A DNA stretch of 64,000 nt, taken from Chenopodium formosanum (lineage: Eukaryota > Streptophyta > Magnoliopsida > Caryophyllales > Amaranthaceae). Positions 34,840-46,814 of this stretch are shown here, one piece after another (the first letter of the stretch is position 1; every line of letters starts with the position of its first letter). A model generated the notes under the pieces. That model had not been told where the DNA came from, did not search any database, and worked only from the letters and a program-made list of their open reading frames with translations. Both the position numbers and the translations under genes were made by a program. Location of the stretch: assembly GCA_024500155.1 (NCBI GenBank), contig CM044867.1, forward strand, positions 27,477,632 through 27,541,631, read 5' to 3'.

Positions 34840-35055
34840 AATAATAAAGAGAAAATTACGAATATGACAATGGCTACAAGTTTAGCGTTCGAATATGTAG
34901 ATGTTCCTATCTCCCTGCCTCCCCCTCTTTCTCTTATCTCCCATGTATCACAAGTTTGGGAAATTTTTTTCTACTTGCTTGCAATACTAAACTTTATAAA
35001 AAGTCTTTGTAATAATAAAGAGAAAATTACGAATATGACACTTCTTTTTACTTCT
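34840..35055. repeat. Complex duplication junction: 30-bp direct repeat flanking 141 bp
   Basis: An identical 30-bp segment (starting AATAATAAAGAGAAAATTAC) occurs at 34,840-34,869 and 35,011-35,040. The second copy lies only about 10 bp from the point (about 35,050) where unit 2 retroelement sequence begins. The junction itself shares ACTTCTTTTT with the retroelement. Confidence 0.85.
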
Positions 35056-36703
35056 TTTTTTTTTTTTTTTTTTTTGAGTAACCTTCAATTAGAACACTTG
35101 CATATTGAAACAATTTTTTTCTTTTGCTCCTTTTTTTCTTTTTATCTCACATTGAAAATTTTTCAACTATGAACAACAATTTTCATTTTTTTCCAATTAA
35201 CATACAAGAACAAATAACTTATCATATCCACCCAAATTGTGCAAATTATGTGCACACTATAACTCCCTCACCTCACTAACTAGTAGCTCCCCTAAGCTAC
35301 GCTTGGGACTAGTAACCAATGGGGAAAAATTAAGCTCGTAATGTGGCTAAATAAACAATAAAAGGTTAAGGAAACAACATGGGTAGCAAGAAGGGAACAA
35401 ATGTATCTAATATCATCTGAAGGCTACCTAAAAGAACAAATGCCTTCGTCCTCCTCAATGTGCATAATAATGAGTCATACAAACATTACTCAAAGTTAAA
35501 AACCAATACTCAACTTCATTGACATACCAGGAACTAACACACATTCCTCAACAATCAACTAGTCAAGCACTATATTCACAAGTAGTTGGGCAAAATTGAC
35601 GCATATTAAGGTTTCAAGGCAATCAAACATACAATCATGATCAACTAATCCACAATATTTATCATCAATAACCAAGAATCAAAACAATTCCGAAAAATTT
35701 TAATCAAGGGGCACAGGGAAGCATGATTCATAATTCATTAGAATGTATTTTTGGATTTTTTTATTTTTTTAAAGCAATAAATCTAACCTAGGAAAAAAAT
35801 AAAATCTAGACTAATAAAGAAATAAAAAAACTAGACTAAGAAAGCAATAAAACTAAACTAAGCACAACAAAGAAAATAAAAAGAGAAGGGAAAGAAAGAG
35901 TGCCTATATATGTACAAGAAATCCCCCCCAAGCTAAATCAAACAATGTTCCCATTGGCTTAAAGGGAAGTTAGTAACCCAAGTGACTACCCCACATCATC
36001 AAACCCGTAACCACCACCATCCCAAGCATTGCAATGCATCACCTTAGTACAATTTTGAGCAAGAAAGGAACAAAGTGTTAGTAGGAAGAGAGGCAAAAAC
36101 AAGTTAGGTTCACTATTTTGCTCATAAATTTTTTTATGAAAATGATAATTCAATGGTTCTAATTTCATTGGAAAGTAGACTTGAAGAGCTTTCCAACGAT
36201 TGGTCACACGCAAAGTTTCGTTAAGAAACGCAAAAGTTATGGCGTTTTGAAGTTGGCCATATTTGCTGACGCGCTCTCGCGCCCGACCGGGCCCGTCTCC
36301 AAGGTACGATCAGGTGGTTTCTTGATACTCGTTGCACGAGATTCCTTTTTGGCCTTGATTTTCTTCGTATTTTTGCTTGATTGAGCAAATGCCACCCGAT
36401 CGGGTGGGACTTTCAGTACAGGCTCGATTTTCGCAACTTGCTCATTTTTCTCCACTTGTTCATCTTCAACCCCAAGCCCTACACAATTTAGAGCTCTTTC
36501 TATAGCATCCACTTCATCTTTCCATGTAGTAGTTTTTCCTGCGGAAGATGTAACACAAAATACCGCCTCCAAGGGATCTCTAACGAGAGCTTGGGGCTTA
36601 TTAGAAAAATTATTTATATCAACCACACCAACACTATAACACTTTTCCTCTAAGATGGGGCTTTTAGGGACATTATTTAGATTAAAAGTAATATTATCAT
36701 CCC

Positions 36704-38860
36704 CTACACATAATGTAAGAAAATAATTGGAATTTGTAAATCTTTCTCAATATCAACAATAACAAAATCAACACGTATATAAAATTTACCTACTCTAACA
36801 AGAACATCCTCTAAAACACCTAAAGGGTATTTAACAGAACAGTCGGCCATTTGTAGAGTAATATTGGTAGCTTTTAATTTACCCATAATTAATTTAGAGT
36901 TCACAGATAATGGAAAAACACGTACGCTAGCACCCAAATCACATAAAGCTTTATCAATTATCACATTACCAATATGACAAGGAATAGAAAAACTACCCAG
37001 ATCTTTTAGTTTAGGTGGAGATTTATTTTGTAATATACCACTACATTCTGCAGTAAAAGCAACTGTCTTTACCTCACTAATAGATCTTTTTCTAGTCAAA
37101 ATTTCTTTTATAAATTTAGAATATGCTGGAACTTGAGTAATTAATTCTGTGAAAGGAATTGTTACCTGCAAAGTTTTGACAACCTCTAGAAACTTACCAA
37201 ATTGCTTATCCAACTTACTCTTTAAATGTCTATTAGGGAATGGAATCTTGATAGCAGGACTCTGCACATCTCCGATCTTATCTTGAGTTGTACCCTGCAA
37301 TTTATTATCAGAAGAGTTAGTTTTAACCTGGCAACAACAAGGCCCATCGTATTTTGAACCACTTCTCAGGGTAATTGCATTCACGTGATCTGTAGGTTGT
37401 ACTGGCTGCGATGGTAGGGCTCCCTGCTGGCAAGTTTGTAGAGTAGAGGAAAGTTGCGCAATTTGATTATCTATGATTTTATTATGTGCTAGGATCGAAT
37501 TAATTTGCGCATCCCTACTCTGCATCTGCTTTTGCATATTGGCTAACATAGTTTTGATTTCTGATAGGCCAGAATCAGAAGGAGAAGTAACAACCTGTTG
37601 TGGTCTCTGATGTGGAGGTTGGTTACCTCTGCTGTGGTTGTTGTACCTGTGGTGGGGGGTTAAGCACATCGTAATATTGTACGACATATTTTGGTTATTT
37701 TTCAACCCTGCATTGTATGTGTTAGAGTATGGACTAATTTGCTTATAGGTTTGAAAAGCATTAATCTTCTCAAGTGAACTCCTACAGTCCTGCGCCCAAT
37801 GACCTGCAAGACCACAATTTTCACAGAATATTGTAGTGTTAGTACCAACAGCAGAAACATTAGCTGCGGAAGATGGAATAGCAGTACTAATACTATCTAA
37901 TTTCTGGAAAATAGAGGTTAACTGAGCTTGCACAAAGGATATGGAATCGACATTATGTTTCCCTTTGTCTGCAAATCCTCTAGGATTCCCATATTGGGAA
38001 TTATGAATTGCAATCTCTTCAATAACTATGCCTGCTACATCCTCTTGAAGATTCATAAATCTTCCATAAGCTGCTGAGTCTAGGATTGATCTGGATGAAT
38101 TTCCAAGCCCGTTGTAGAAGGCTTGGATTATCTGCCACTGTGCTAGCCCATGATGGGGATATTCTCTCTGCAAATCCTTAAATCTTTCCCAAGCTTCATA
38201 TAAACTTTCATCCACTTCTTGGGAAAATTTTTGGATCGAACTCCTTAACAAAGCTGTCCTCTCTGCAGGGTAATATTTATTATAGAAATTCATAGCAAGA
38301 GAATTCCAGTCACTAATACCAAGGGCAGTCCTATTCAATCAATTATACCATAATTTAGCTTTACCACATAAAGAATAAGGAAAAAGAATCTCCCTGATTT
38401 GGTCCTGCGTGACCCCAGCTTGTCTAATAGTGTTGCAATATTGGCAAAAATCCAGAATATAAAGATTTGGATCTTCACCCTTAGCTCCGCTGAATTGCTT
38501 CCTTTCGATTATAGTAATAAACTGGGGTCTAATATCGAATTGTACTCCCTCGAGATTTGGTGTAGGAGCTAGGTGTGGAAAATCACCCAGGGATGGCTGC
38601 GAATAATCACTGAACTTGCGGGGTGGAGGTGGTGGTGGATGCACCATCTCTGATTCTGGTTCTGAAGAAACTTCTGTGTCACTAGAATCAGATGGAGGGT
38701 CTCTAGGAATATCACTCCCGAAACCTGCCAGTATTCGCTTGTAAAAATTCTTTTGTCTATGAAAAGAGCGCTCGATCTTAGGATCGAATGGGATGTAACC
38801 TGATCTAGAACACCTGGGCATAAACAAAGAACTAAACAACAAATATGAGAACTGTCCCAA
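36704..38860 (-). pseudogene. Retrotransposon gag-protease, most intact copy (E1, unit 2)
   Basis: A 544-codon frame (36,704-38,338) runs unbroken through the gag core, CCHC knuckle (about 37,784-37,825), ITLRSG linker and protease motif DLGAS (36,926-36,940). In the same frame, a 173-codon N-terminal part (38,339-38,860, acidic and Pro-rich) is separated from it by one TGA, shared with unit 1. Compared with 617-2789 it lacks the second stop and a 16-bp segment, which makes the frame continuous. The protease still ends abnormally after PII. It could supply gag at most if the TGA is suppressed or initiation occurs downstream. Confidence 0.8.
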
Positions 38861-38941
38861 AGAACTTACGTTCTCTGAGACGAAGGGAAATAATCTAGAC
38901 TACAAATTAATCAGAAATAAAAAATAAAAAAAAAATCGTTT

Positions 38942-38958
38942 CCCCGGCAACGGCGCTA
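38942..38958 (-). other. TRG primer-binding site, tRNA-Asp (unit 2)
   Basis: Identical to 2871-2887: TAGCGCCGTTGCCGGGG on the minus strand, five bases from the LTR. Confidence 0.85.
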
Positions 38959-38963
38959 AATTT

Positions 38964-40275
38964 TGACAGGCTAAAGTCGTATCATCTAATCAAAAGTAAT
39001 TCCTAAAACCACTAATTATAATAGATAGGGAAGTAGGGTCGAATCCACAGGAAAACAATGTTCTTTTATTCCTAATAAATTATTATAATCTAAATTATCA
39101 AGAAACGAGTATTTTTGTGAAAAATATACTACAATAATAATTACACTAAGGGAAATAAGAAATAATAAAAAGACCTAGGGTCATAGGTTCACCAATAAAT
39201 AATACTCCGGGATAAACATAACAATCAATTATCAATGCTTAAATTAACCAGATTATAAAGGGCTTTCGCTACGTATTATAATCACAGAATTAACTTAGCG
39301 ATATTAAATCGCATCTCTCGAATCTCGATTTAACCATTTATAAATTAACCTGCCTATTGAAACTAAGCTTTAATATCAACTCTCATTTGTCGAATCTCGA
39401 ATCAATATTGCGTAACTCATACAATTAAACCTGCGCAAATCTAATTGCATAGCATTATAACAATCAATAGGAAATTAACCCAAAACATTAACAATCAATA
39501 ATAATAAATCATCCCTTCATATTGTTCATGGATCCCCAAGAACCCTAGAAATAAACTACTCATGCATAATTAAAACTAAACTAATCAAAGTAATTAAATT
39601 AAACATAATTAAAACAATAATATTAAAACTAAAACAAAACAATAATAATTAATAATAAAGCAAAATATTGAAGACTTAAACGAATGAAAACTAAAAAGAA
39701 ATAAACTAATGGAAACTAAACTAAAGCATAAAAGAATGAAAACCAAGGAAATAGTTCCGTAAAACTGTAACTAAGACAAGAGCAGTACAATAATCAGCTA
39801 ACCTCCTAAGCTAAACTTAGTCCTCAAATATATATAGTTGCGTGAATTGGAATAAGGCCAATAAAAGTCGGAAACCGACATTAAGTTGAACAGCTGGAGT
39901 AAGGCCCAAGGATAAAGGCGTGTCCAGCTGTAGTATTCTTCATCCGATCGGGCCCAGTTGGTTGGAGTAAACTCGCGGCCTAGATCTTTAGCGTGAACGT
40001 GATTGGGCCTCTAACTTTAGCCCAATTCTTCTTCCTTGGTTGGTTTGTGTTAGTAACTTGGAATCTTGAACCTCCTCACGTATGACTCTAATACCTTTGT
40101 AGTGGCTAATAACCTCGGGAATTGTCATAATTCTGCAAATTTCTGCAAAATAATACCAACTCTACAAAAAATTAGAAAACGTATATTAGTAATAAAATTA
40201 GCTCCGCAGAGCTCAAATAAGCACAATTATGAACACGAGACGGGGAATAAAAATACATATAAAATAAACTCATCA
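38964..40275 (-). repeat. TRG LTR (unit 2)
   Basis: Counterpart of 2893-4204, same length, with TG...CA ends and flanked by primer site and polypurine tract. A few single-base differences from unit 1 are visible, for example C for T at 39,001. Confidence 0.85.
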
Positions 40276-43200
40276 AACTCCCCTAAGCTAAACCTTTGCT
40301 TGTCCCTATAAAAAGCAATGAATAAATAAATCAATATTTCACCCCAAATACATTCAAACCAATAAATACGATTCAAGGCAATTCCGATAAATATATTAAA
40401 GTCAATCACTCAAATCCATTCAATTACCAATCTTCCCTAACAATTTTCAAGTAGAGCAAGCCACAAGAGCATATAAAATTCAAGACTAGTGCTCACACAC
40501 TCAACTCTCATTTATGTGGCGAGTAAAAGATGTACTCGATTGCTCCCCAACCAACCCTTTAAATGTGAACAATGCCCTCCCAACTCACACACTCGTGTGT
40601 TTAAAAAGACATACACTCCACCTAGTAGTCGACTCAGGAATATGTCAAATCATTCTTTGCATTGATAAACAACTAATTTCACATTCATACAACTCTATGC
40701 ACAAAGGTCGGAAGGTCTTCAAAGCTTGTAATGTAAGGCTTGGGTAAAGGGTAGGATAAAATTTGGGAAAAGTGAGAGTAAAGCCATGCTTAAGGGAGCC
40801 AAATCTTAACAAATAAAACCAAGGTCAAAAATAAATAATGACCATAAATCTCCAACTCAACTCTACAAAAATTTACCAAACAACCAATCCAATATTAACA
40901 ATATTTTCAACACTTACAATAAATCACTCATACAAATATGATATTATGGAACTTGAGTGAACAAACAAAATTTGAATTTTTTTTTTTTTTTTTTGCCCTT
41001 TTGAACTTCTTTTTTTTTTCTTTTTTTTTTTTTGAGTAACCTTCAATTAGAACACTTGCATATTGAAACAATTTTTTTCTTTTGCTCCTTTTTTTCTTTT
41101 TATCTCACATTGAAAATTTTTCAACTATGAACAACAATTTTCATTTTTTTCCAATTAACATACAAGAACAAATAACTTATCATATCCACCCAAATTGTGC
41201 AAATTATGTGCACACTATAACTCCCTCACCTCACTAACTAGTAGCTCCCCTAAGCTACGCTTGGGACTAGTAACCAATGGGGAAAAATTAAGCTCGTAAT
41301 GTGGCTAAATAAACAATAAAAGGTTAAGGAAACAACATGGGTAGCAAGAAGGGAACAAATGTATCTAATATCATCTGAAGGCTACCTAAAAGAACAAATG
41401 CCTTCGTCCTCCTCAATGTGCATAATAATGAGTCATACAAACATTACTCAAAGTTAAAAACCAATACTCAACTTCATTGACATACCAGGAACTAACACAC
41501 ATTCCTCAACAATCAACTAGTCAAGCACTATATTCACAAGTAGTTGGGCAAAATTGACGCATATTAAGGTTTCAAGGCAATCAAACATACAATCATGATC
41601 AACTAATCCACAATATTTATCATCAATAACCAAGAATCAAAACAATTCCGAAAAATTTTAATCAAGGGGCACAGGGAAGCATGATTCATAATTCATTAGA
41701 ATGTATTTTTGGATTTTTTTATTTTTTTAAAGCAATAAATCTAACCTAGGAAAAAAATAAAATCTAGACTAATAAAGAAATAAAAAAACTAGACTAAGAA
41801 AGCAATAAAACTAAACTAAGCACAACAAAGAAAATAAAAAGAGAAGGGAAAGAAAGAGTGCCTATATATGTACAAGAAATCCCCCCCAAGCTAAATCAAA
41901 CAATGTTCCCATTGGCTTAAAGGGAAGTTAGTAACCCAAGTGACTACCCCACATCATCAAACCCGTAACCACCACCATCCCAAGCATTGCAATGCATCAC
42001 CTTAGTACAATTTTGAGCAAGAAAGGAACAAAGTGTTAGTAGGAAGAGAGGCAAAAACAAGTCAGGTTCACTATTTTGCTCATAAATTTTTTTATGCAAA
42101 TGATAATTCAATGGTTCTAATTTCATTGGAAAGTAGACTTGAAGAGCTTTCCAACGATTGGTCACACGCAAAGTTTCGTTAAGAAACGCAAAAGTTATGG
42201 CGTTTTGAAGTTGGCCATATTTGCTGACGCGCTCTCGCGCCCGACCGGGCCCGTCTCCAAGGTACGATCAGGTGGTTTCTTGATACTCGTTGCACGAGAT
42301 TCCTTTTTGGCCTTGATTTTCTTCGTATTTTTGCTTGATTGAGCAAATGCCACCCGATCGGGTGGGACTTTCAGTACAGGCTTGATTTTCGCAACTTGCT
42401 CATTTTTCTCCACTTGTTCATCTTCAACCCCAAGCCCTACACAATTTAGAGCTCTTTCTATAGCATCCACTTCATCTTTCCATGTAGTAGTTTTTCCTGC
42501 GGAAGATGTAACACAAAATACCGCCTCCAAGGGATCTCTAACGAGAGCTTGGGGCTTATTAGAAAAATTATTTATATCAACCACACCAACACTATAACAC
42601 TTTTCCTCTAAGATGGGGCTTTTAGGGACATTATTTAGATTAAAAGTAATATTATCATCCCCTACACATAATGTAAGAAAATAATTGGAATTTGTAAATC
42701 TTTCTCAATATCAACAATAACAAAATCAACACGTATATAAAATTTACCTACTCTAACAAGAACATCCTCTAAAACACCTAAAGGGTATTTAACAGAACAG
42801 TCGGCCATTTGTAGAGTAATATTGGTAGCTTTTAATTTACCCATAATTAATTTAGAGTTCACAGATAATGGAAAAACACGTACGCTAGCACCCAAATCAC
42901 ATAAAGCTTTATCAATTATCACATTACCAATATGACAAGGAATAGAAAAACTACCCAGATCTTTTAGTTTAGGTGGAGATTTATTTTGTAATATACCACT
43001 ACATTCTGCAGTAAAAGCAACTGTCTTTACCTCACTAATAGATCTTTTTCTAGTCAAAATTTCTTTTATAAATTTAGAATATGCTGGAACTTGAGTAATT
43101 AATTCTGTGAAAGGAATTGTTACCTGCAAAGTTTTGACAACCTCTAGAAACTTACCAAATTGCTTATCCAACTTACTCTTTAAATGTCTATTAGGGAATG

Positions 43201-43634
43201 GAATCTTGATAGCAGGACTCTGCACATCTCCGATCTTATCTTGAGTTGTACCCTGCAATTTATTATCAGAAGAGTTAGTTTTAACCTGGGGCCCTGCAGG
43301 GCTAGTAACAACAAGGCCCATCGTATTTTGAACCACTTCTCAGGGTAATTGCATTCACGTGATCTGTAGGTTGTACTGGCTGCGATGGTAGGGCTCCCTG
43401 CTGGCAAGTTTGTAGAGTAGAGGAAAGTTGCGCAATTTGATTATCTATGATTTTAATATGTGCTAGGATCGAATCAATTTGCGCATCCCTACTCTGCATC
43501 TGCTTTTGCATATTGGCTAACATAGTTTTGATTTCTGATAGGCCAGAATCAGAAGGAGAAGTAACAACCTGTTGTGGTCTCTGATGTGGAGGTTGGTTAC
43601 CTCTGCTGTGGTTGTTGTACCTGTGGTGGGGGGT
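40276..43634 (-). mobile_element. TRG internal region, 3' part (E2, unit 2)
   Basis: Counterpart of 4205-7563: polypurine tract, poly-T/CT tract (about 40,978-41,033), non-coding tail and gag-protease fragment, truncated at the same MITE remnant. Confidence 0.8.
42662..43634 (-). pseudogene. Retrotransposon gag-protease fragment (E2, unit 2)
   Basis: Same content and lesions as 6591-7563: the 16-bp frame-breaking segment is present, DLGAS is preserved, and there is a deletion after PII. One base near 42,803 matches E1 (CAGTCGG) and not unit 1 E2 (CGATCGG), which hints at gene conversion between neighbouring copies. Confidence 0.8.
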
Positions 43635-43746
43635 AATGTCAGAGAGTGAATGAGAGGGTATTTTGGTATTTTGCACATCTCTTGCTTTCTTTCTTAATAT
43701 ACGCGCCAAAATGAAATGCATCAACTAATAAGAAACGGAGGAAGTA
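43635..43746. mobile_element. Truncated Stowaway-like MITE (unit 2)
   Basis: Counterpart of 7564-7675, with one visible base difference near 43,717. Confidence 0.55.
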
Positions 43747-44169
43747 TTTGTTTTAGCGCCGATATTCTTTGAATTTAGCCCTTATATTCTTTAAATTTAG
43801 CTATTATGTTATTTGAATTTAAGTATTATGTTCTTTGAGGTAATGAGCGATACATAATTGTTGTTTTAGCTATTATGTTATTTGAAACGTTTCAGGCTTA
43901 ATTCCTTGCAAGACGTAGGGCTTGACTTGCTTCACGAATTGACTTGATAGAATAAGGACACCCTAAGGTTAGGGTTTAATGTATATTGGATGTTGGGCTT
44001 GACAATAATATAACACTAATTAAAATGGGCTAATTTAGGTTATTTCCCCCACAATTGTACAACCCTAATCTACATCATTTGTTGAGAAACGACCATCATA
44101 AATTCATAATCCATCCACCAACCTAGTAGACAAACCCTACACAATCACCAGAGCAAATCAACTCCAATC
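43747..44169 (+). promoter_or_regulatory. PEX7 upstream region, rearranged relative to unit 1
   Basis: The 21-22 bp repeats persist. However, about 40 bp present in unit 1 (about 7799-7838) are replaced by a second copy of TTTAGCTATTATGTTATTTG, already found about 69 bp upstream (43,798 and 43,867). The result is 22 bp shorter. The leader next to the ATG is unchanged. Confidence 0.55.
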
Positions 44170-45144
44170 ATGCCGGTGTTCAAAACCGCCTTCCAGGGCT
44201 GCTCCGTCAAATTCAGCCCCTTCTACGAACACCGCTTAGCCGTCGCCACCACCAAAAACTTCGGCAAGAACGGCAATGGCTGCCTCCACATCCTCGACCT
44301 CTCCCCCACCCCATCATCTCCCACCCCCATCTCCGAGCTCACCTTCTTCGATACCGCCGAGGGCATCAACGACGTCTCCTGGTCCAAATCCGACAACAAC
44401 CTCCTCGTCGCCGCCTTTGCCGACGGCTCCCTCAAACTGTACGACACCTCTCTTCCCCCTCAACAAAACCCTTGTCGCTCTTTCGTTCGACACAGCGATG
44501 AAGCTTATTCCGTCGATTGGAGCCCAAAACGCAGTAATTCCTTCATCTCCGGTTCTTTCGATCATACAATTAATCTTTGGACTGTTGATAACCCCACCCG
44601 TGTGCGCACCTTCAAGGGACATGATTATTGTGTTTATTCTGTTGCTTGGAATCCCCTGCTTGACAATGTTTTCGCCTCGGCTTCCGGGGATTACACGGTT
44701 CGGTGTTGGGATGTTCGAAACCCGCGCTCTACTATGACCATACTTGGTAATGAACATGAGATTTTGTCTTGTGATTGGAATATGTATGATGATTATTTGC
44801 TGGCTACCGGGGCGGTGGATAATATGGTTCGGGTTTGGGATGTGAGGAGTATTAGGACTCCCATTGCTGTTCTTTCTGGTCATGAGTATGCTGTAATGAA
44901 GGTTAAGTTTTCGCCACATCGCCGGAACATGGTTATGAGTTTTTCTTTAGATTACACGGTTTGTATGTGGGATTTTACGGTGGAGGATGCTTTAATTGAG
45001 AAGTATGATCTTCATACTGATTCCCCAGGCGGGATCGATATGAGTTTTTTTGACGAAGGGTTGTTGGCTAGTACTGCTTGGGATGGGATGACTTATGTTT
45101 GGCAACGTGGAACTGATCCTAGAGCCGAAGGAGGTATGTTATAA
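44170..45144 (+). CDS. PEX7: Peroxisomal targeting signal 2 receptor PEX7 (unit 2)
   Basis: 324 codons encoding the same predicted protein as 8121-9095: the PEX7 N-terminal signature, six readable WD units and the VWQRGTDPRA end. The splice donor (after 45,133) and AATAAA (45,188-45,193) are also conserved. With no amino-acid difference between copies, both may be functional or the duplication may simply be very young. The promoter differs from unit 1 as described for 43,747-44,169. Confidence 0.96.
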   Translation: MPVFKTAFQGCSVKFSPFYEHRLAVATTKNFGKNGNGCLHILDLSPTPSSPTPISELTFFDTAEGINDVSWSKSDNNLLVAAFADGSLKLYDTSLPPQQNPCRSFVRHSDEAYSVDWSPKRSNSFISGSFDHTINLWTVDNPTRVRTFKGHDYCVYSVAWNPLLDNVFASASGDYTVRCWDVRNPRSTMTILGNEHEILSCDWNMYDDYLLATGAVDNMVRVWDVRSIRTPIAVLSGHEYAVMKVKFSPHRRNMVMSFSLDYTVCMWDFTVEDALIEKYDLHTDSPGGIDMSFFDEGLLASTAWDGMTYVWQRGTDPRAEGGML

Positions 45145-46814
45145 TTTCTTGTGTTGAGAAATTTATGTCTTGATATATTTAGTGTTTAATAAAAATCATC
45201 TAACACAACTTTTTTTTTTGATGTAATTGGAATGAGTTGATCATGCATTCACCCCTTTTTTGGTTGTTCAATGATCTTTATTTATAAAACATGCTGTGTA
45301 TATTGTAGATGGATGCAAATGGAAATGTAAGCTATGTTTGTTCCGAAAATGGTAGCTTAATAAATTGCTGATAGTGATGGGTAATTGCTTATGTAATGTT
45401 GGGAATCTTTACTGGTATGCTGAATTGCTGAGTTATAAGTTTTACCTGCTGTACTTTAGGAACTAGTTTGGACACTCTTTATCCTTGCCATATTCTTTAT
45501 CAATGCAAGAGTGTGCACAGACTGTACATTATTAGGATTCAGGGATTTTGCTTTATCACTGTATTTTGCTGAGATTATCCCTATCCAAGGATTCAAGGGT
45601 TTCTAGAATATTCCCCATAAGTAGACTTGCACCCCCTCTCTTTAGGGAAAATCCATTATATTGTAAATTACATAGAGCTGGATCAATAATAGTAAATTGT
45701 ATAAGTACATGGCAAAGATTCGGAGGAGGACCATTTCATCTCCCATACCTGGTACTTCTGTCCATATTAAACAGAAGAATCAAGGCTTATTTGGGCAGTG
45801 GATGTAACTTCGTGTGTTTTTCTTCCCTTTATGGGTTGAAGAGATGGAATTGTATGGATTTGTGAAGTGGAAGGAAAGTAGCTGCTGTTAGCTAATTGAA
45901 AGTGAGGAAAGGGTGTTGTAAAAAGGCCATTATGCGGCATTGCAATAATCGGGTTAGTTTATCGAAGGCTTTTCAGTTAGTTGTAAGAGTGACATGTCGG
46001 ACATCAAAGTGGTTGACAGGTAAAGGAAGATATCTTAAAGGTTTATTGTTAATTTCAATAATTTGTAAGGAGGCAAGGAGCTTAATGGAATTGTGAATAT
46101 GGAGTATTAAAGTTGTTCAGTGCCCTCTAATTCAAAGCCAATTTGAGGACTCAATCCTCTTTCTTCTCCAAGTTTCTATGCTTGATGAGTTGATGGTATT
46201 GTATTATTATAACTTAGAACCTACTAAGGAGTAGTATGTTTCTTAACCTATGTAGAAATTGGGTAGCTTAAATATTTAAATGGTGATTAGTGAAATAGTT
46301 CCTTTGCTGACTTACATGAAAGACTCCTTGGGAAGTTTAGCTTTGAACTTATCATACATCCTTGCAAATACTGAAATACATATTGGGTCAATGAACTTGT
46401 CTGCTGGTTCTTGGTTACTATTTTTCCCCTTAAAATCCTGGAATTGAATTATATTTGCTTGGTTTTGAACTTTTGACTGAGACTGTAAAGCCCTAATCAG
46501 CATTTTATTAGTTTATTTTCCTGTTTTATTACTCCCCAGTCCCTACTAGTTTTCTTAATTGTTGATGTAATGTTGGGAAACTTTACTGTTATGCAGTTGC
46601 TGAGGTATATGTTTGACTTGCTTTACCTTAGGAACTAGTTTGGACATTTCCATCCCTGCCATATTTCTTTACAATTTAAGAGTGCACACATTGTACACTA
46701 TTAGGATTCAGGGATTTATAATTGCTCTTGTGACTTGTGACTGTTGGCAGGAAGTAATGTCCTCAATTGGCAGTAACTTGTTTTTTGTTTTTTTTTTTTT
46801 TTGGTGTTTTGTAG
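45145..46814 (+). other. PEX7 3' flank or alternative last intron (unit 2)
   Basis: Counterpart of 9096-10,765, with the same internal direct duplication (45,390-45,548 and 46,564-46,718) and polypyrimidine tract ending in GTAG at 46,814. No supported gene. Confidence 0.5.

Larger units (their letters stand above)
1..35055. repeat. 36-kb tandem duplication, unit 1 (left edge outside window)
   Basis: Everything from 1 to 27,933 recurs in the same order and orientation at 36,088-64,000. Examples are PEX7 at 8121 and 44,170, the TRG LTR at 2893 and 38,964, and the Tat LTR at 24,545 and 60,612. Offsets change only at indels: -16 bp in the retroelement, -22 bp in the PEX7 promoter, +22 bp in the DNA transposon, and homopolymers. 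Outside these I see only scattered single-base differences. Extrapolating from the unit 2 left edge (about 35,050) puts the start of this unit about 1 kb left of the window. The stretch 27,934-35,049 is presumably also part of the unit, but its second copy would lie beyond 64,000. Confidence 0.95.
35056..38963 (-). mobile_element. TRG internal region (E1, unit 2), near-complete
   Basis: This is the fullest view of the TRG internal domain. The primer site is at 38,942-38,958, gag-protease at 36,704-38,860, then a decayed reading frame (36,237-36,626), a non-coding tail and the poly-T tract. It is cut at the duplication junction, so the last about 740 bp and polypurine tract are missing; their equivalents are at 40,276-41,020. 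No polymerase or integrase domain occurs anywhere in it. Confidence 0.85.
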
